64,000 nucleotides of DNA. Origin: Dipetalonema caudispina (taxonomy: Eukaryota; Nematoda; Chromadorea; Rhabditida; Onchocercidae). The notes under the pieces are model-generated. The model ran no database searches, was not told the origin of the DNA, and saw only the letters and a list, made by a program, of their open reading frames with translations. The position numbers were made by a program, and so were the translations under genes. Below, one piece after another: positions 1 to 15,200 of this stretch. The DNA lies in assembly GCA_013365325.1 (NCBI GenBank), contig JABVXV010000059.1, forward strand, positions 158,214-222,213, given 5' to 3'. The first letter of the stretch is position 1. Each line of letters starts with the position of its first letter.

Positions 1-1754
1 CAACTATTCCTTTCTTTTTAGCTAATGATAATATGCTAAAAAGAATAATTGATAAGCTCAAATGATTATGTAATGCATATTGCATATTGCTAATTTACTG
101 CTTCAATTCATACTTACTCGGTGAATTTAATTGAATTGATAAATAAGCAATGCAATAATACTTCGTAAATATTATATCCTTTTGCACATAATGTTTAATC
201 AACAAATTAGCTGATCATTTACAAAAAAAAAAATCACTGTTAATGTGTAATAAACGATTGATTAATTGATTAAATGATTGAAAGAAAAAAAAAAAAAAAA
301 AGTTAAACATTGTGTGTGCTATAGGTAAAAATACAGGATGGTATGTACATTTATTATCCTATTGTATAACTTTTTTTTGAAATTGCCAATAATCTGTGCA
401 ATTCATCACTAATTTGTGTCTTTCTTGCCATATTCTCTTGGAAAAGTAACTTTTTTTTTTTTTTTTTTTTGGATCATTCATTCCTCTCTCAATTGAATTT
501 CAATGAATTCAATTAAATTGATTACTCAATTTATTGCTTTGAAAATTCAGAGCGCTCTTCAAATTTTTCCCAATTTCAAGATGAATCATTGCAATTTTGA
601 TGTTATATTCGATTCAATTTCATTTCTTTATTTGAAATTGAAAAAAAAAAATCATACTAGAATGAAAACAAAGAAAAAAAGGAAAAGAAAAAGAAATTCA
701 CAGGAAAGGAAATATGGCATTATATCTTCGTCAAATAAAACGACATTCCAGTCATTTTTAATCTATTTTTATTTTTGCTCAAAGTGATCATAAAAGAATT
801 TGATGATTTGATTGTTGTCACCGTTGCAAAAACATTTTTAACAAACTCACATAGAAGAAATCAAAAATTCTTCCTAACTATTTCATTAAGATCAAAATTT
901 TTTTTTTGCTTTTCCACTTAAAACTAATTATCCATGAATCATTTTTAGATAGATTAGGCAATGATCATATCATGTAAGATCTGCAAAAAGATAACGGGTG
1001 GCAATAATTATTCTACATAACTGATCTACCATTATAGATGAGATGATCAACTACTCGCATTATTCTTCTATCATCGATTGCACCGATCAGATGAAGCTGT
1101 TTTGCATACGATGATATGGTTGGGTGGCAATTAGGTGGATAATATATTTATTGAGTAAGATAGAAATGATATTATTATCAATAAATTAGAAATATTATAT
1201 GTGAGTTATAATTAAATTAATGAATGGTTAGGTTAGATAAAAGATACATTATGAACAATAAATTGCCTTTTACGAAGATAAACTCTGATACTAATTCATT
1301 AAACATTTTTGTGTTAACAATTATAAAAAGAACTGATAAGCCTTTTTAAATGTAAAATAAATTATGACATGTTAATTTCTTGTCGTTTATCAAACGTATA
1401 GGACCTATTAAGGAATGTTGTTGATAGTCACTTTATTAAGAAATGTAATAATTTAAGGTATATTCATCATAGAATATTTCGAAATTCTTTTTTTGCATCA
1501 AAAAAAAAAAAAAAAAAAACGATATTCAAATTAGGAATTATTAGGCGTCTATACAAGTTAGATCTTAGTAGATCAAAAATGAATAATGCCTAAGTATTGA
1601 TTCAAATAGATCTGATTGATATCAAATTTTTCTTACATGAACAATTTTCAGATAGAATTACCATTAATTAAGGAAATTTTTTCAGATCTAAAACGATCAT
1701 CGTTTGTGCGTGTTTGTCTTTGCTTCTGAAAAGATCGCTGAAAAAACAAAAAAC
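1..1754. other. Intergenic, upstream of alpha-tubulin
   Basis: No convincing gene. AT-rich sequence with an A17 run at 285-301, a T20 run at 451-470 and an A-run near 1501-1519. A 94-codon open frame at 503-787 is Lys/Phe-rich, lacks splice partners and resembles nothing I know, so I treat it as chance. The tubulin promoter should lie in the last few hundred bases, but I see no clear TATA or initiator motif. Confidence 0.6.
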
Positions 1755-4075
<2,321 letters not shown>

Positions 4076-4175
4076 CAAATTATTTGAAATAACCTTATTG
4101 TTTTAATTGTTATTTTTTCTACTTTTATATCATTGATCAAATTTGTTTGTTTTCCTGTGAATTCATCTGTTATAG

Positions 4176-4181
4176 AATAAA
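4176..4181 (+). promoter_or_regulatory. Polyadenylation signal, alpha-tubulin
   Basis: AATAAA lies about 100 nt after the tubulin stop codon on the coding strand. The rest of 4076-5269 is the gap between convergent genes. A 69-codon minus-strand frame at 4921-5130 lies there without splice context and is not supported. Confidence 0.6.
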
Positions 4182-5203
4182 AGTTTTTAAAAAAGTTTAA
4201 ATCTGGTCAAATCCGAACATCTTGAACTGATATAGCATAAAATTAAGTGAAACTGGAAGTAATGAAGTAGTTCAAAAATTAAAAAGCATCGAATAAAGTT
4301 TACGTAGCAAAGCGCTAAGGGTCATTTAACTATTATGTAATGTTAAATACATGTGAATAGTTTTCAAATTTGCAGAAATAAAAATCATCCAATTTTACTT
4401 CTCAAATCTACACAGTACCCTGAGATGACAATTATAGCTCATTTGGTCATAGCTTAGTCTGAGTTAATTAGTTAATTATCATTAATTGAACCTATACTTT
4501 TCCAATTTTCATGTGAATTTTAGCAATATTTGATTAAATTTCACATGCTAATTAATACTTATAAGATATATCACTTGAAGTATCATCTATGATCACTCTT
4601 TTTGTGAACTTCCACTACACATTGATTATTGTGGACATTAGATAGGGCTATAGCTGAAGAAAAATAGTGGCGATCATTGTTCTCTTAGTTTATCTAAGTG
4701 CTTTATTATTGTTTTTATCTGTGGTAAAGTTAATTTAGACACAAGCAGATATGATGCAAGAAAAGACGTAACGTTGTAATGACGACAATGTAGGAAAATG
4801 TGGTAATCATAAAAAATAGAACTTTTTTTCTATTTTCTTTTTCGTTCATTTTTTTTTTTTGATTTATCGTATTGACGTTGAAAAAATATTTAAAACATAT
4901 CTTTGATCCTAAATAATCTATTAGCTAAAAATGATCAATGAATACATTAACATAATATGATGATCAATAGATTTTGATTTAACAAATGAAACTAATGAAG
5001 TGAATTCATCAATAATTTCACACTTCTGATTTTCACTGCATATATTTGTTTCAACATTATTTCTTAGGACGGAAAAGTAACATGATTTCCGGAACATTTT
5101 CAGGACAGGAATTGTATATTCTTTCTCCATTCTAATTAAGACTCTTTCTTTGAATATAATTTAGCTAGCATAGGAAAAAAGCGAATGCCCCTCATTAATA
5201 TAT

Positions 5204-5209
5204 TTTATT
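5204..5209 (-). promoter_or_regulatory. Polyadenylation signal, LRR gene
   Basis: AATAAA on the minus strand about 60 nt after the stop codon of the LRR gene ending at 5270. It sets the likely 3' end of that transcript. Confidence 0.6.
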
Positions 5210-5269
5210 GAAAAATAGTAATTGTTACATTTTTTTGACAATGCATAATTCTAACATTTCGTCTGAAAT

Positions 5270-8200
5270 TCACTTAATGGATAAATAAGTAAAATCGGTT
5301 TGTTTCAAGAAAATATCATTGTTAGTGTGAATTGCATTCACTGGTATTTGAGTTGATATCCCGTCATAGAGGCTTTTAGATTGATGTAAATCCATAAATG
5401 TATTTTCTCTTGTACAAATTGACGAACTATTAAATTCGCTGATCGAATTATAGCATTCCGGAAAGATACATTCACTCATACCGGACAAATTTTGACAAAA
5501 CTGTTGCTTAGCAATGGAAGATCTTGATTTTTTGGTTTGATCATTGGTTGAAGTTATTCTTGAACATAAGAAGAGCATCAATACGATAATTACAGTTAAA
5601 ACAATTAATGTGGGACAGAGAATGATAAGTGTTCGTTTTGCATCTTCTAATGTTATCTCCACAGTATCCTGAAATTGATACAGTTATTTGATCTATTCTG
5701 GATTGTCCTTTTTTATTTTGACATCTTATAATTTATCTTTTGAATTAAGTTTTATAAATATTTTAAAAATTCATTTTATAAGATGCAACAAATTAATTTT
5801 AAATTTAGAGATTTTTTGATATATTGTAAAAATTTATGGTAAATCAAATAATAGTTCAATCAGTTTCAGTAATGAATACTATATTTTAATATTGTCCTTC
5901 TCAGCCATATGCAAATGATTACCAAAGATGAAATACTGATATTGGATAGTTCATCCGGCGTAGCGCAAATAACATTATGAATGGATCGTAAACGTAAAAT
6001 ATCCGGTAAGAAAGTTAATAATTTATGATCACAATGAAGTGGATTACCGTGTAAGTATAGCTCGGCTACTCTGAAATATTTACTTAATTTTTGCCAAATT
6101 TAACCATTATTGTTGTCATAAGTTATACATTAATTTCAAAATATATTATAAATGAATATATGTATATTTGTGTATTTACTGTGTTTATTTATTTTTTAGG
6201 TAATAAGTTGTGCAATAGACTTACCTTTTCCAATCAAACAAAGTGGGTGGAAAAGTTTTTAGAGCACAGAAGCCAACGTTGAAAATACGTAAAGCATGGC
6301 TTACTTCAAAAGCATCCTCATCAATATATTCTAAGAGATGACTGTCACTTAGATCCAATACTTCCAGCGATGCTAATCCAAAAAATGCTCCACTCTAAAA
6401 GTAAATATAATTTAAATTTACACTTATGAATTTCGAAATTTCATTTATCTTCTCTTTTCCGTCAAAATTAATATCAATTCTCCCCTCCAAAAGAAAAAAG
6501 CACTTCAATACCACTTCAAATGTCTTTGATTTTTCAAAATTTTTTAAATATGATGAATTTAACCTGAATTTCTCGAAGATATCGTTGTTCATTTAATTTA
6601 AGTTGTTGCAATCGAAACAATCCATCGAATGCTAATGCAGGCAAGATGGAGAATTCATTTCTTGTTAAATCTAATTCCAATAAGGATAGAAGCTGTCGAA
6701 AGCTGTATGGTTCAATTTTTCTTAGCTAAATTACACGAAGAAGAATTAAATTTTGCTATGAAATTGATAAACAAAGTTGAAAATTATTATCAAAAGTGCT
6801 AATTATATGCTAAAATTATGAGAATCAAAAAATCTTTTAACATATTTGCTTACCTTGTTAAAACTTATATTCAGATATTTCAAATTTATCAGATTATTTT
6901 GACCAAAAATGGGGATCTCTTGCAAAAAATTTACTGATAAATCGATTGTTCCTATCAAATTTAATCCAAAAAATGCATCGGATGCAATCTGAAATTGGTC
7001 AACTTTTTTTTTTTATTGACGAATTATCGAATTTAAATAGAAAAAATATAAATGACATTTTGCCTGAAATTTTCCACTGAATTTACCATATTTATTTAGT
7101 TGGCATTCAAAAAAAACTGCTAATTTATTTATCGTTTTTCACTACAGAAATTACTTTCCATCTATTATTTTGGGGTCAAATGTCAATGTTATAATGAAGG
7201 AATATTGATACAGTGTAGGATTCTACATATCGTATCACTCGGTGATGTTTAATTATTAAACATGTCGTACGAAAAAGTACAAAGTATTGTTGACTTATCA
7301 TTATGCAAAAATTCATCTATCTTACGCGAAGTCTTTTAAATTAATCAAAAAAACTCCAAAGGCTCGATTTTTTTCTATTCCTGAGATATCGCGATATATA
7401 TATATATATATATATATTATGTAAGAGTTCTTTCTTTTTTTTTGGAAATTTACGAAACTGTAAGAAATTAAACTAAGTAGTTGAAACTAATAGAAACAAT
7501 ATAAAATTGGAAATTATAATAAATCCATACCACTGTAATCATATTTTGGCTCAGATTAATACTTCTTAAATTAGGTAAACTTCTTGATAGGGGACCATCC
7601 AAGTAAGCAATTTGATTTCCAGCAACTGTCAATTTTTGTAAATTTATTAGACCAGTAAATGTTGCAAATGATAAATTCTGAAGTACATTATGAGATAGGT
7701 CAAGTTCCAGCAATTCCACCAAATGTTCTAAAGCATTTGACTCAATCGTTTGCAATCTACCGGAGGATAAATCGAGATACTGAAATTACAGAGTAAATGA
7801 AAAATCCTTTTTAGCAGTTTCAAAACTTTAGAATTGACAAAGGTGCCTCAAATAGGTAGTATCGGTGAAAAGTGAACTCGAAATGCTGATCCAGCAAATA
7901 ACTATAAAAAATTGGCCAAGAAAGATAAGTAAGGAGATGAATCAATAATTGATCAAACATGAAAAAAAGCAATAATTACAGAAATCAAATGTTTGGATTA
8001 TAATAATTTCCCGTAAAATTCACCTGTAATTTATGTAAACCCTGAAAACTATTACGGAATACATCCGGAAAAATATTATTGCTCAAATTCAAAAATTGAG
8101 TTTTGCTTTGATATCGAAAAATGCCATTTCCAAGTGCAGAAATACTATTACTGGATAAATCCAAATGTATTATATCTGTAAAATAAGTTTAACTTTCAAA

Positions 8201-8579
8201 TTAGGAAATGCTGTGGTAACAGAAAGATATTTCTAGCGAATCAGAACATAAAGGTCAATAAAGCTTTCATTAATTAGTTCTTAAATCATTCAAACAATAT
8301 TAACCTAATTAGCTAAGCTACATGCAATTATGTAAATTAGTACAACAAACCTGGATATAATTCCATAACATCAGGATCAAGCTGATCAATTTGACATTTG
8401 GATAATCTCAGAGATTGAGTGCCGGGATGTAGCAAGGATGGAAGATATTGTAATTTAACATTATTACAATTTACAGCTAACTGATAGTCATTATCACAAC
8501 TGCAATTCTGGGGACAGAGATTCAAAACAGAATTAATCGAAAATAGCAATAAAGTAATTGTGCATGAAATGATAACCAT
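5270..8579 (-). CDS. Extracellular leucine-rich-repeat transmembrane protein (547 aa, 8 exons)
   Basis: Predicted type I membrane protein. Minus-strand exons: 8579-8351, 8175-8024, 7779-7531, 6988-6854, 6725-6564, 6394-6225, 6070-5923, 5668-5270; all phases fit. Residues 1-22 form a hydrophobic signal peptide, followed by a Cys-rich LRR N-cap (CPQNCSCD). About twelve LxxLxLxxN repeats run to residue 365; several exons start or end at repeat boundaries. An LRR C-cap (NPLHCDHKLL...VICATP) covers about 366-412. A membrane segment of Leu/Ile/Val at about 427-450 is followed by a roughly 95-residue Ser/Thr-rich cytoplasmic tail with no domain I recognise. The layout is that of nematode LRR-only surface proteins, which act in adhesion, matrix organisation or neuronal patterning. 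The ligand cannot be deduced. It is convergent with the tubulin gene and divergent from the PTR gene. Confidence 0.92.
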
Positions 8580-11500
8580 TTAATTCTTTTCATCAATCAA
8601 CCGGTTTTCCGGAATTTAATGCCCAACTTGAGTATCCTTTTCTTGAGCAAGAAGAAACTGAGATCATCGAAAAAATATGTTGCAAGAGGAAAATCTAAAT
8701 AAATTGCAAGTTTAATCGTTATAAGTTGCACTGTGCATTAAACTATTAAACTATTAAGATTGAATTATCAATTGAAATTATTAAATGGAATACTTAGTTG
8801 TGAAAACTCCAAGAATCTATGAAATCGATATAAGCTAAAATAGAAGTTAGATTATTTTTGAGAATTTGGAAAATTTTAAAATAAAAAAAAAGTTACAAAT
8901 CTGTAATTTTCAAAAATTTCTTCAAAAAAAAAAAAAAGAAATAGTACTGTTCGTTTTCAAATTTATGAAATTAATATGAAGGAATATTACATTGTTGCAT
9001 AAAAGATTTCCAACAAAAATGATTTGAACAAACGAGTCATCTATTTCCGCCATTTGTTCAATTCATTCTTTTTGGTGGTAGGGAAATTTATCCAATATGG
9101 CAATGAACCCTTCTTGGCTAGCCTAGTTTTTTGCAATAATCATGGGACATTGAAGATGCACTGGACTGATATCGAATTTAGATAAGGATGACTCATAGCT
9201 ACTCCTTCATTTCAAAAATTTGTCAATTTAACTGAAGTTTATAAATTTTGCGCAGAATTTCTTTTTTTTTTTTAAAATTTCAAAGAAAATAGTAGAGATT
9301 GCTAAGAAAAATTTTGGTAATTAAAAGTCAATTAAGTATAAAAGCTTAAAGAAATTTTTTATTTTTTAAAAAGTAAATAGTATTATTCAGCTGAATTCCT
9401 TTTGGTATCACAAATTAATGACATCGTAGCGAAGGAAGAAATGAAATAGTGACCTTTGAGAGAAGGTTAAATTGGAAACTTTTAGAGAAATGAATTGACA
9501 AAAAGGTCGCAAAGAAAGCGGGGAAAGGATTAGCTCGATAGGTGAAAAGAAGATAATAATAAAGGAAGCGAAGAGGACGCAATGGACGATGGATAGTTAT
9601 CATGATGTCTCATCTATCTCTTTCATTTTTCTCATCTTCCTTTTATGGATAGATAATTCGAGCATGGTTCAAAGGTCACCCTTATGGTTAAAGCATAATT
9701 GATGCGGACAAACGGACAATATATTAAAAAATGCAATTAAGCAAACCGGAATATGCATGCTATACAGCCGATTTAAATTTTTGAAACTAACATTGAAAAT
9801 TTAAAATATAAAGTCATCAAGTTAATAAAGCTTAAAAGTTCTATGTATATTTTAATGTTCTGCTTAATTTCAAAGTTTGATCATTTTATTATTGAGCTAG
9901 AAGATCACCATCAAATGATACTATGACTTCGAGCATTACATTGTTTGTTAATTTATTCCTATCCAATTTACGTTTTAAATTTAAACATTCAAATAACAAA
10001 GTAGCATGACAAGCATTAATGGTTCTCCTTGCTGTAAACATCAATCTTAAATTTCACCTTTAATAACATATCTAATTGATCAGACCATAATCAGAATCAA
10101 TATTCAGAAGATATGATTTACTATAATCCAACCCTATCATCCAGAATTGATCGTATTAACGGTTGTTTAGAAAATTAATTCGGAAAAAAAAAGAGATGGA
10201 TTTAACCTAATCGATAGTGGTGCCCTTTGAACAATAAGAAGATAGTGTCAATTTTGTAGGACAGTAATTTTTTGCAGATATTGAAAGAAGGATGGAAATG
10301 GACAAGATTATGATTATAATTTGCATAATTACTTTGGCCAATATGAACAATCTTGACCTTTTCATTTATACAAAATATAGTGACATTTGTCCACTAACCG
10401 CTTATTAGCAATTTACCATTAATGCGTACCAAATCTAGAAAATTAGCTATTCTCTATGCATTCGATGAATTGACAATTTGTAACAAATCACGACATTTCA
10501 TTATTTTTCGAAATTGATATTTACCTTTGAAAGGGCTTAAATTTAAACATTTCGCGCATTTATCTGTTGCTTTAAATTCTTGCAAAAAAAAAAGAGGGAT
10601 AGTGGTTGAAAAATTCAAAGAATTTCAATGATTCACACAAATTCAAAATTGGCAAAAAAAAAAAATAGATAAAGCTTAAAAATAATGAAAATTACGAGAA
10701 ACTTTAAAAAGTAGCAAAAAATACAGGTAATGAACGAAAGAATATAAGCTAATCCAAAAAAAAAAAAAAAAAAAAAAAAAAATTGCTAAACAGATATTAT
10801 GTAAAATCTTCTAAAATTTGAATTAAGAAAAGAGAATTGCAATTTAGGATTTTTAAAGAGTTTCGTCAACTCGATTTGTTTAATTCATTGATGCTATGAC
10901 ATTACTTTAAATAGTAAATTTATGGAAATGCAATTACTCATTGACTTCAAAAAACCTTTCCTTTCCGTTTCGTTGTATTTTCGACAATAATTTACATTTC
11001 ATTTTACTGTCCATCTTTTAGCCATACATTATTGAATTTAACATTAACATCAATTTGGTAAAATTATGCACAGAATGTCAATCAAAAATTCCGATAATCA
11101 TTTAAGCAAACGAATTGTATAGCCTTACACTTCCCGGTACATTAACTGTTTACTTCTTTCAGTACTATTGTGGTAAAATGAGTTAAAAGGTTGCATTCTT
11201 TAAATTTCAATAATGTCGTATTTCTTTTCAATTCCTTTTTTTCGATGATTGTATTATATTTGCTAAATAATGATTTGTCAACATTTCTATCATTATCCAT
11301 ACAACAATCAGAATATGTAAATTATCTTCTGGAATGAAAATCTTTTATTAAAATTAATTAATAAATTACAACTTCTATCAAGCAATTTTTCTGTATCTGA
11401 TTTGTTTAATTTCAAATGCATTCAATAGAGTTGTGAAAATTAAAAAATATTGTTTAAAAAATGTAATATGTCCGTTTTTTTAATGAAATTCATCTTATTT

Positions 11501-12204
11501 CGAAAGAAAAATTTCAAAAAATTTCAACCGAAAAGAAACTGTGTAGCGAAATTTTTAGAAATCAACCATACCGATCATTTGATGTTCATTATGTTTCTGC
11601 TAAAAAAATTTCATTAAAAATCTAGGTTATTGTGCTATTAACCTAAAACTTTTGCGATAATGTTAATTAGATGTGATTACTTCTTATTAGGATTATTTTG
11701 AAGATAATTAACCTTTATTTACTAAAGCAATTAATTTTTAAATATGTTAATTTCGCTTTAAATGGATGTAATTCTAAATTTTAGGTACTTGTGATATTTC
11801 CTTTCATCAATTTATCAATCTAAATAAGGTCAATGTCAACGATTGGTGCAATAATCATTCACTTTTTCATGCTGTACTTCACATCTTGTAAGAAAGAAAT
11901 CATTCCTTTAACTTTGTATTAATGTATAAAAATGATTATTTATAATTTTTTCTAAAAAAAATTAAAATTAAAATTAACCTATTAATGTTTGCTTAATTGA
12001 CGATATCTACTAGAAAATATTAATTTGTCGTATAATAACAATAAAACAATTGATGAACAAATTTTGATAGTCAAATTTTTGAAGGACTTTCAATTTTCAT
12101 TCGATTTAATTCATTGAACCAATTGTCAGCAACTAATTAATTTTTCACTGTTTTCAAATTACAGAATTGAAATAAGACAACAAATTCTTGTCAATGTTTA
12201 CACA
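8580..12204. other. Intergenic between divergent LRR and PTR genes
   Basis: A 3.6-kb AT-rich gap with no supported gene. It must hold the promoters of both flanking genes. It contains an A27 run at 10756-10782, the longest homopolymer in this part. A 62-codon minus-strand frame at 9415-9603 has no splice context or family resemblance. Confidence 0.6.
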
Positions 12205-15200
12205 ATGCGTTTCAATTTTGTGCAAAAACATATTTCTCAATTCTTCGAGAATTATATTATGCTAATTATTCGTTATCCATGGCTATTTATTTCACTACCG
12301 ATACTGTTAACAATTGCTCTTAGCATGGGATTACAATATCAACAAGATGCTTTTCTGAAAGACGAACTTAGCCAATATGTACCAATTAATGCCCAAGCTC
12401 GAAATGAATTACAACAACTAGATCAACTCTTTCATATCGATGATTTGGATCCATTCTATGCTACTCGAAGGTTAATTCATTCATTTATCACTAATTATTC
12501 ATTTCAAATTAATTTCATTCAATCTTTTTCAGATATGATATCAAACGAACCGGATATATTATCGTTAGAAGTATTGTTAATGATGAAAATGTATTGAAGC
12601 CAGCTATTTTGAATGCAATACTACAATTATGGGATGTAATACAAGGGATTAGAGTTGAAGGAGGACGAAATGATACCACTTTTGATTATTCATCAATTTG
12701 TGTTAAATTTCCTATTTCACCTGAATTTGATGAAATTATTGCGAATATTTTCATGCATAAACCATCTAGGTTAGAAATTTCACTTTTTTTTTTTTTGCTT
12801 CTTAACTTTGTAAATTTTTGAAGCATTTCATTTTGCTATTTTCATTTCAAAATTTATGTGGCTAAAAGAAATTGCCTGAAAACTTTAATTCTTATCAGTT
12901 GCTTAATTCATTTCCATTCTAGGGAATGTGGAATTCAACAATTCAACAAATATTTTTAAATTTAGGAAATAAATTTCAGATTACAAGAAGAATGCGTATC
13001 AAATCCACTAATAACTGCATTCAAAATGTTCTTAAATGGTGATTTCAGTCTAAAAAATGACACCATTGATCAGATTATCATGAAATTAATCGCAAATTCT
13101 TTCTCATCTGATCTGTTAACTAGTATTTGCAATTTTTTGGGTGGTATTACATTTGATGAAAAACATCGAATTTCTGGTCCTGTTAAAAATTTGCAGTTCC
13201 TTTTTTACAGTTTCTTTCATTTCTTTTCTAATCTTTCAATTTTTCCTTTTCAATTTTCAAATATATTAATATCCTGAAATTTTAATTCATGTATTATAGT
13301 TTAAAATTAAGATGAAATTTTAGAATAAGAAAATGAGAGAGTAAACAAAAACGTTGCAAGTATCTTCCTAAGATTTTCTTATTCTTTTACTTAAAATTAC
13401 AACATTTCAAAAGTAATAAAGTAAAAAAGCGCAATATACGAATGAAATAGATTAAATATTTTTTGTTGCATTGAAAAATGCATTTCTAAAAAAGATTTTC
13501 AGGTGCGAAAGCAATAATGTTACCTTATGCATTGCGACATTCAACAGTTTTCCAGGATAATTTAGCTGAGAAATGGGAATTAAAATTAGCTGACTTCTTA
13601 CTACAATATGCTTCAAACAGTATCAAAACTTCCTTATGGACTTATGAAACGATAGCTGCAGAAAGTGCTAATGGTCGTGAACAATTAATTAAGTAAATGT
13701 TAACTTATCCTAAAATTAAACTCGATAAATTATTATTTCCTTCAAATTACATTAATAAAATCTAATTTCTTTTTTATTTAACTGAAAACGTTTAAATAAA
13801 AATAGCAGCATATTTCATTAAAAAATTTTTTAATAAAATAAACCATTGCAATATGCATTTAACGTATTACAAATATATCGACAAAGATCATTCTATTTTA
13901 TATACGATTGATCCAATGATTTTTTTTTTTTAGAATGGTACTTCCAAGTTTTCTGACAGTATTATTGTATACAATTTTATGTTGCTGTCTACCATCTTGG
14001 ATTTATTCTCGACCATGGCTTGCTATTGGTGGAGTTATCAGTGTAGCAGCTGCGGTTATTAGTGGTATCGGCTTACTACTCTTATTAGGCTATCATATTA
14101 TCAGTGTTGCATATTTGATGCCATTCGTTGTCTTCTGTAAGTTTTAAAATCCTATCAGACTAATACACTAATTTTATCAAATCGGCTTTTATTAAAAGCT
14201 CATAATATTAAATTCATTTGCGCAAAATTTTATTGGCTAATTTGCATATGTCATATTCTCTGAAATTTCTTCCATCTATGATTAGTGCTATAAAAATTAC
14301 AAATAGATTGCATCCCTAATAAATATATTCCTTTTTTTCAAATTGTAGCCGTTGGAGTGGACAATGTATTTATCACTTTATCAGCATGGCGATCAACTTC
14401 TCCCATCAATTCATTTGAGTTACGCATGAAGAAAGCATTTACTGATGCATCCGTTTCAATAACTGTAACTTCCCTTACTGATTTCATTTCTTTTACTGTT
14501 GGTTGCTTTGCACCTTTTCAATCCGTACGAGTAAGTAAACATTTACTATAATTTTATAAAAATTAAATTTTAAAAAAATTTATTCCTTATATTTAGATAA
14601 AAACAATGATGCTAATCTTATATTTAAACAATATTCTAATGAGATTGATATCCTTCTTACAAGATTTTTCCTCATTACATTTCTATCAATTTATCACAAA
14701 GTGATAAATTGATAGAAGTATAAATATGGAAAAGAGTAACAAAATATTTGAAAAAATATTTGCAATATTTAAATTTAACCTTTCATTTCTTTCCAGACAT
14801 TTTGTATGTATGCTGTATCGGCTATTTTTTTCACATATCTTTATCAATTAACTTTCTTCTCAGGTAAGTTCAAAAATTTCTATAATATAAAAGATAGATG
14901 AGAAAATGAATATCTCTATTAATTCAATTCGATTTCAGGATTCCGATTAATAGGTTTAGATTAGATCAATGATACTTTATTTCCTCATTGCAGACAAATT
15001 CTGATAATCATTAATGGTGCAAAATTTTCAGCTATATTAGTTTTGACAAGTAAACGTGAAGTTGCCAAGCGACATTGTTTAACATTCCAAAAAATTGTAA
15101 CATGCAGGAAAAAGAAATATTCCGGATCGTATATTTTTCCTGAACGTTTGTTTAATTATCTCATAAAATTAAAAATATACTTCATGAATATTATCATAAA

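Noticed and set aside
503..787. 94-codon plus-strand frame
   Set aside because: Lys/Phe-rich, made largely of A/T runs, with no splice context or recognisable motif.
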